DNA of 64,000 nt from Nautilus pompilius (taxonomy: Eukaryota > Mollusca > Cephalopoda > Nautilida > Nautilidae), in assembly GCA_018389105.1 (NCBI GenBank), contig JACATO010001443.1, positions 1-64,000 of the forward strand, given 5' to 3'. The position numbers and the translations under genes are program-made. The stretch's first letter is position 1. Each line of letters starts with the position of its first letter. The notes beneath the pieces were generated by a model. It was not told where the DNA came from. It saw only the letters and a list, made by a program, of their open reading frames with translations, and did not search any database. Below are positions 59,050 to 64,000 of the stretch, in pieces.

Positions 59050-59860
59050 ATTTCTCTCCTTAAAATGACAGGGTCTCTCGTGCGGTGTGTGTGTGTGTCT
59101 CGGTTTTGGGGCATCTCTGATGATAAATACATAGCAGCAACCCCCTTTGTGAAGACACAGAATTATCTGTCCCCTCCCCTCTCCTATATTAGATGTTAAA
59201 AGATCTTTGTTTTTAGGTTTTCCGGAGACATCGGAATAGTTTTGTTTCCTGGTTACCGGTATAGGATTTCTGAGGATTAGTCGAGAAATTATCGTGTTTA
59301 GATGGATTAACTAAAACAACGAAGTCTACCGAATAACAACTCAAGAAACGAATGTCTTTAAAACACTGAACTATTATCGTTTTTTTAATGATTTCTTTTA
59401 AATTTTACGTTTGGTTAAAAAAGAACAACTTTTAAGTTAGTCTTTTTCACCTGAACAATACACGTTAAGCTAAATCCCATTTCCACCTCCCAGCGATTAG
59501 GGAAAAAACGCAACAATCCTCGTGACGAGTCTGGGCAGGTAAGAAAGTTAGGAGTCTTCATTTTTGATCGGTAAACAGAAAGGTGAAACCACAGGCTACA
59601 TTCTGCTTCAGACTGACCCGAACTAAATTATGCCTTGAGATGTTTTTTTTCCTCCATCTAAACGGAAACAAACACCAAGCGGAGCACCTTGATCCTCCGT
59701 CTACCTACAAAAACCAATTTACGTGCCACTATGACAGAAATAAAGAAAGCTCTGATCCGGACATGGGAGAAGCTTGGAACAGACTGTGACACATAATCTC
59801 TCTGGTTTTAAAGGCAAACAGGCAGAGATGCTGCTTGTCATGCAAATGGTGGGCTGATCA
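59050..59860. other. No certain gene; one micro-exon candidate
   Basis: On the plus strand, 59494-59538 is a 45-base open segment between CCACCTCCCAG and GTAAGAAA (RLGKKRNNPRDESGQ). It is too short to trust without transcript data. Nothing else is seen. Confidence 0.3.
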
Positions 59861-59869
59861 ACTGCTTAC

Positions 59870-59909
59870 CTGAAGATCTCCAAATCAATTGCTCTTCTTC
59901 AGTTGCCAT
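59870..59909 (-). CDS. Possible first coding exon of an unidentified gene
   Basis: On the minus strand an ATG at 59909 opens thirteen codons plus one base (MATEEEQLIWRSS) and runs exactly into GTAAGC, a good donor, at 59869. The acidic N-terminus after Met-Ala is typical of cytosolic proteins. No following exon was found confidently in the remaining downstream sequence. It lies just after the large CT-rich repeat. Confidence 0.3.
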
Positions 59910-60055
59910 ATTCCGCAACAACAACAACAAAAAAACTTAGTAATAACAGGTGTCCCACTGTGTTTTATCAAGAAGTTTCTGCGCTGAATGATATAAAACG
60001 AAATATCTGCGCACCAAAATTTAAGTACTGGGTTGTTGTTCTCGATGTTTTCGGC

Positions 60056-60606
60056 CCAAAGTCTCTCTCTCTCCTCACCTCTCTCTCTCTCTCCATCTCT
60101 CTCCTCATCTCTCTCTCCATCTCTCCTCTCTCTCCTCCATCTCTCTTCTCATCTCTCTCTCTCCCTCCCCCTCTCTCTCTCCTCTCTCTCTCTCCTCAAT
60201 CTCTCCTCTCTCTCCATCTCTCGCCTCATCTCTGTCTCTCTCTCCATCTCTCTCCTCAGCTCTCTCTCTCTCTCTCCATCTCTCTCCCTCCTCATCTCTC
60301 TCTCCATCTCTCTCTCTCTCCATCTCTCTCCTCATCTCCTCTCATCTCTCTCTCTCTCCATCTCTCTTCTCATCTCTCTCTCTCTCCCTCCCCCTCTCTC
60401 TCTCTCCATCTCTCTCTCTCTCCTCTCTCTCCTCATCTCTGTCTCTCTCTCCTCATCTCTCTCTCTCTCTCTCCATCTCTCTCCTCATCTCTCTCTCCAT
60501 CTCTCTCTCTCCATCTCTCTTCTCATCTCTCTCTCCATCTCTCTCCTCTCTCTCTCTCTCTCCACCTCTCTCCTCATCTCTCTCTCTCCATCATCATCAT
60601 CATCAT
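60056..60606. repeat. CT-rich low-complexity repeat ending in CAT units
   Basis: CTCTCTC runs with regularly spaced CCATCTCTCTCCTCATCT phrases make about 540 bases of pyrimidine-rich DNA, ending in five to six CAT repeats. Ser/Leu-rich open frames are artefacts. Confidence 0.97.
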
Positions 60607-60672
60607 CCCATAGTCGATTAGTTGGTCGTTAGATTCCAGAGCAAATAAACAAACCACGCTAACACGTATGAA

Positions 60673-60678
60673 TATTTA
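60673..60678 (-). terminator. Likely polyadenylation signal of the b5-domain gene
   Basis: AATAAA on the minus strand about 440 bases after the stop of the cytochrome b5-domain gene. The intervening segment would be its 3' untranslated region. Confidence 0.45.
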
Positions 60679-61118
60679 TTAAACTTATTAAACAAGCTCT
60701 TAATGCTGCGCTAGAGTTAACTTTTTTTTCCGTGTTGTGTCCGCTCGGTGAGAATTTCCGCCTTACGGTAGCCATTAAAAAGAAAAACACAAGCACCATC
60801 GGGACACCGCTGTCACTTATCCAGGCGGCGCACGAAAGAAAAACTAAACAAAGCATTTTTTTAAAAGAAATCTGTTAATGCGATTCAAAAACGAAAAGAA
60901 AAAGGGAGGATTAGTGCCTACGTAATTACAGATCGCCAAGCCGCCCGCGTGGTCGTAGCGCCGGAAGGGGTTCGTTCTCGGCGCCAGTTGGAAAGTTCTG
61001 TCCGGGGGGGGGGTCGAGTGCACGTGACAGGACCCGAGGGAACCAGGGAAATGTGGCACTGGCTGGGTGGGGGACGATACAGCTAATCTAGGGCGTCATA
61101 GAAGCCAGGCGACGAAAG

Positions 61119-62411
61119 TCAGTTGGTAGTGATGTCGCCGATTTTCTGTCTCTGAAAAACAAAACAAAAAGCAAGGGGATAAATATCAGATTTTAATGTG
61201 CGAGTAATTAATTTTTTAAAGGGAAAAAAGAAGAAGAAAGAAGATACCCCCCCCCCAAACCCTGAAAAAATGCCGGTCTTAAGTATGATAAGACACAAGA
61301 ACAGGAAATCTTACAAGTTCTGATTCGACAACTCGGATGACGACCTCGTCTCGTGACTACTAGAGGGCGCAGTTCAAACCGGGCCACAGAGCGAGAGAGG
61401 CGTCTCGCAGCATTGAGCGGGATGGGGCGGGGAGCGGACAGTACAACGATGGCTTGTGGAGTTTCGATCAGGAGACGTGAGACTCGAAGATGAGGAACGT
61501 AGCGGACGTCGTCCTTCCAGCTGTGATGACGACCGTCCGAAAGCCTCAGTTGAAGCCGATCCAGGAAAAGCAGTGCGAGAAAATGCTGCAGAGCTCGACG
61601 TGAGCACTGGAACTGTTTCCCGGCATCTTGACGCAATGGGAAAGGTGATGAAGCTTGACAGGTGGGTGCCTCGCGAGCTGAATGAACTCAGCAACAAAAT
61701 CGTCGATGGGAGATCTGGTCTTCGCCTGTCACAAGAAGCAAAACCTGGTGAAGCAATCACAACTAAATGGTACTGTTGTGAATTAAACGTTCATCAGAAA
61801 CTCTCCAAACAACAGCCGGCATTGGTGAATTCGAAGAGACCCAATCTGTCTCCATGACAATGCTCGTCCTCATGTTGCAAAAGTGGGTCTTCAGAAACTG
61901 AACACGTTATTTCAAAATGGTATAAATGCGCTTGTAACTCGTTGGCAGAAGTGTATTGATTGTAACGGAACCCACTTTGATTAATAAACTTCACACCATA
62001 GCCTTTACCTGTAACAGTCCAGAATACTAACCACCGCGTCACATACTATTACCTCTAGTAAAAACCGAAAGAGCCTTCCCATAATGCAAAATCAACGAAA
62101 ATGGTCGAGCTTTTGCGAACTGATTACATTAATTTCATATACAGTTTCATAATTATAAACCTCTGCTCTCACTTTTCAGAGGACGTTTTCCATGCTCAAT
62201 TAAAAAAAAAATATATATATTTTGAAAGTATTCCTTACCTCCAATTGCGGCGGTAGAATGACACACCTTATATCTGACTTACCTCTGTGAGCTCTCCGAT
62301 CCAGTATTTGTCTAGATACGCTACCGCCGCCTCTGAGTGACCTTTATCAGCAAAAGGGACCGTTGCGTCTCTCCCTGCATTTTCCAAAATGACGTCTAGG
62401 CCGCCTGGGTG
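61119..62411 (-). CDS. Cytochrome b5-domain protein, last two exons (partial gene)
   Basis: Minus-strand exon 62411-62283 (43 codons, phase 0 at both ends, TTCAG before and GTAAGT after) encodes the heme-binding second half of a cytochrome b5 domain. HPGGLDVILENAGRDATVPF holds the first heme-ligand His, and ADKGHSEAAVAYLDKYWIGE holds the second in GHS. The last exon, 61151-61119, follows a strong polypyrimidine acceptor and adds RQKIGDITTN and a stop. No membrane anchor follows, unlike microsomal cytochrome b5, so the product is probably soluble, or anchored through its unseen N-terminal part. It would carry electrons in fatty-acid or steroid-type redox reactions. Earlier exons must lie beyond the right edge. 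The intron contains a mariner relic. Confidence 0.85.
61385..62000 (+). mobile_element. mariner-family transposon relic, internally deleted
   Basis: An open frame from 61456 starts within the second helix-turn-helix region of a mariner transposase: VEFRSGDVRLEDEERSGR, then VREN-AAELDVSTGTVSRHLDAMGKVMKLDRWVP, the family's hallmark. It then jumps to GEAITTKWYC and HQKLSKQQPALVN. In another frame come HDNARPHVA near 61858 and RWQKCIDCNGTHFD near 61945, which ends the protein. The stretch carrying the first catalytic Asp and its surroundings is deleted. It sits in the b5-gene intron in the opposite orientation. It belongs to the SETMAR/Hsmar-related branch judging by these motifs. Confidence 0.85.
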
Positions 62412-62419
62412 CTGAAGTT

Positions 62420-62925
62420 AAAGTTGTAATAGCATAATGTAGCTCGGTGCACTAGTTCATGGTTCAGCAACGAGTTCCCTAGACGAACGTGTGTCGAGGT
62501 ATGCGCTACAACAGCATAACTGACGTAATTCTCGTGAAGATGACGAAAGACGATAGCATCATCACCATCCTCCATATCGACACGAACAGCGGGCTACCAA
62601 TTTTTGCATTTCTTTCTACCGACTTAAGAAAAGACCGTTATCGTTAAATTGTCTCTTTCTTTATAAAGCTGAATTATTATTAATGAAAAACCTGATGACA
62701 CTATTTTAGATGATCCTTGAATAAACCTTCTCATAAGTGGCTGTTCGGCCTAAGTTGGTGGAGACAAGTCATCAGTACATCGGCTGTGATGGGCGAATCC
62801 AGCTCTTATTCATCGTCATACTGATCTCTACATCAAATCCGTCATTTCATCTGTCCGTCGATTTATCCATTACTATTTCAGAAAGACGTAAGTCAAACCT
62901 ACATATCTTACTATTTATTTGTAAT
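62420..62925. other. Intron or upstream DNA of the b5-domain gene, no exon seen
   Basis: The exon with the first half of the b5 domain should lie on this side, but no matching open segment with splice signals was found. Confidence 0.4.
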
Positions 62926-62931
62926 AAAATG

Positions 62932-62961
62932 AGGGTTAGGGTTAGGGTTAGATTTAGGGTT
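62932..62961. repeat. Interstitial telomere-like TTAGGG repeats
   Basis: Three perfect GGGTTA units, one degenerate unit (GATTTA) and a final GGGTT. TTAGGG is the usual animal telomere unit, including molluscs. Confidence 0.9.
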
Positions 62962-63112
62962 GCGCTCGTTTGATTGCCTTAGAGCGTATCTACTTTTACG
63001 TCAAATATACATCCTGAAATCCACCTAAATGATCCCTTTGAGAGAAACGTTCTATTGTAAAAGCCTTAAGCTCAGCAGAGCGTAATATCTATCGATGAAC
63101 GTTCACTTGGTC

Positions 63113-63116
<4 letters not shown>

Positions 63117-63163
<47 letters not shown>
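63117..63163. repeat. GA simple repeat
   Basis: About twenty-three GA units lead into the composite satellite that follows. Confidence 0.95.
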
Positions 63164-63172
<9 letters not shown>

Positions 63173-63195
63173 AATGATGTTTAGTACAGCATTGC

Positions 63196-64000
63196 ATAGA
63201 GAGAGAAATGACGTCAGTACGGAGAGGGAGATGAGGTCAGTACATAGAGAGAGAAATGGCGTTAGTACAGAGAGAGAGATGACGTCAGTACGGAGAGGGA
63301 GATGAGGTCAGTACATAGAGAGAGAAATGACGTCAGTACGGAGAGGGAGATGAGGTCAGTACACAGAGAGGGAGATGAGGTCAGTACACAGAGAGAGAAA
63401 TGACGTCAGTACAGAGAGGGAGATGAGGTCAGTACACAGAGAGAGAAATGACGTCTGTACGGAGAGGGAGATGAGGTCAGTACACAGAGAGGGAGATGAG
63501 GTCAGTACACAGAGAGAGAAATGACGTCAGTACAGAGAGGGAGATGAGGTCAGTACACAGAGAGAGAAATGACGTCTGTACGGAGAGGGAGATGAGGTCA
63601 GTACACAGAGAGAGAAATGACATCAGTACACAGAGAGAGATGACGTCAGTACGGAGAGGGAGATGAGGTCAGTACACAGAGAGAGAAATGACATCAGTAC
63701 ACAGAGAGAGATGACGTCAGTACGGAGAGGGAGATGAGGTCAGTACACAGAGAGAGATGACGTCTGTACGGAGAGGGAGATGAGGTCAGTACACAGAGAG
63801 AGAAATGACGTCTGTACGGAGAGGGAGATGAGGTCAGTACACAGAGAGGGAGATGAGGTCAGTACACAGAGAGAACAATGACGACAGTACAGAGAGGGAG
63901 ATGAGGTCAGTACACAGAGAGAGAAATGACGTCAGTACACAGAGAGAGATGACGTCAGTACGGAGAGGGAGATGAGGTCAGTACACAGAGAGAGAAATGA
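63196..64000. repeat. Composite 23/25-bp satellite rich in TGACGTCA and AGGTCA
   Basis: Two related subunits alternate. A is GAGAGAGAAATGACGTCAGT plus ACG (or ACA), and B is GAGAGGGAGATGAGGTCAGT plus ACACA. Roughly 33 subunits fill the 805 bases to the window edge, in order mostly AB with occasional BB or AA. Subunit A carries the CRE palindrome TGACGTCA; subunit B carries the nuclear-receptor half-site AGGTCA. The array continues beyond the window. Confidence 0.97.

Noticed and set aside
60056..60632. 236- and 199-codon Ser/Leu-rich open frames
   Set aside because: Product of the CT-rich repeat; no conserved motif.

Overview
The window is metazoan nuclear DNA. It has AT-rich intergenic and intronic sequence, spliced genes with GT/AG introns, and at least eight transposon relics of animal families: Tc1/mariner, pogo/Tigger, mariner, L1/Tx1-like LINE, CR1/jockey-like LINE. 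It also carries several satellite or minisatellite arrays. A lophotrochozoan, probably a mollusc, fits best; this is inferred from the overall repeat mix and gene structure, not shown by any one marker.

Three host genes can be reconstructed. (1) SLC66A2/PQLC1, a PQ-loop membrane protein, lies on the minus strand with five coding exons between 30665 and 20666 that join to 280 residues. (2) A lysosomal serine carboxypeptidase (cathepsin A/protective protein, CTSA) lies on the plus strand with thirteen coding exons from 41687 to 53240 that join in frame to 470 residues with a complete catalytic triad. Their 5' ends diverge from a GC-rich region near 37.6-38.1 kb that holds two adjacent CLEAR-like E-boxes, as expected for a lysosomal gene. 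(3) The last two exons of a cytochrome b5-domain gene lie on the minus strand (62411-61119), with the rest beyond the right edge. In addition there is an intact, intronless, diverged H2A.Z-like histone on the minus strand (58421-58053) with its own octamer and TATA-like promoter.

Layout: 0-0.7 kb GA-rich repeat; 1.1-2.3 kb internally deleted Tc1 element; 2.3-9.1 kb mostly featureless, with a pogo/Tigger relic and one possible unassigned exon; 9.1-15.6 kb two head-to-tail L1/Tx1-like LINE copies with unusual hairpin clusters; 16-31 kb the SLC66A2 gene with a LINE 3' fragment, a decayed Tc1-like relic and a near full-length Tc1 in or beside its introns; 32.4-37.1 kb a 61-bp minisatellite of about 76 units with higher-order structure; 37.3-38.6 kb the divergent promoter region and five copies of an 81-bp repeat; 41.6-53.5 kb CTSA, with a CR1-like relic in one intron and a small antisense ORF in another; 54.6-55.5 kb a pseudogene of a multicopy uncharacterised family; 56-60 kb a GC-rich promoter-like region, H2A.Z-like gene and CT-rich repeat; 60.6-62.4 kb the 3' end of the b5 gene with a mariner relic in its intron; then a short interstitial telomeric repeat and a satellite rich in CRE palindromes that runs off the window.

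The strongest items for follow-up are the H2A.Z-like gene with its compact promoter, the CTSA/SLC66A2 divergent promoter, the 61-bp array with its 1.27-kb internal duplication, the hairpin chains at 9.5 and 15.5 kb, and the Tc1 pair closely resembling fish elements.
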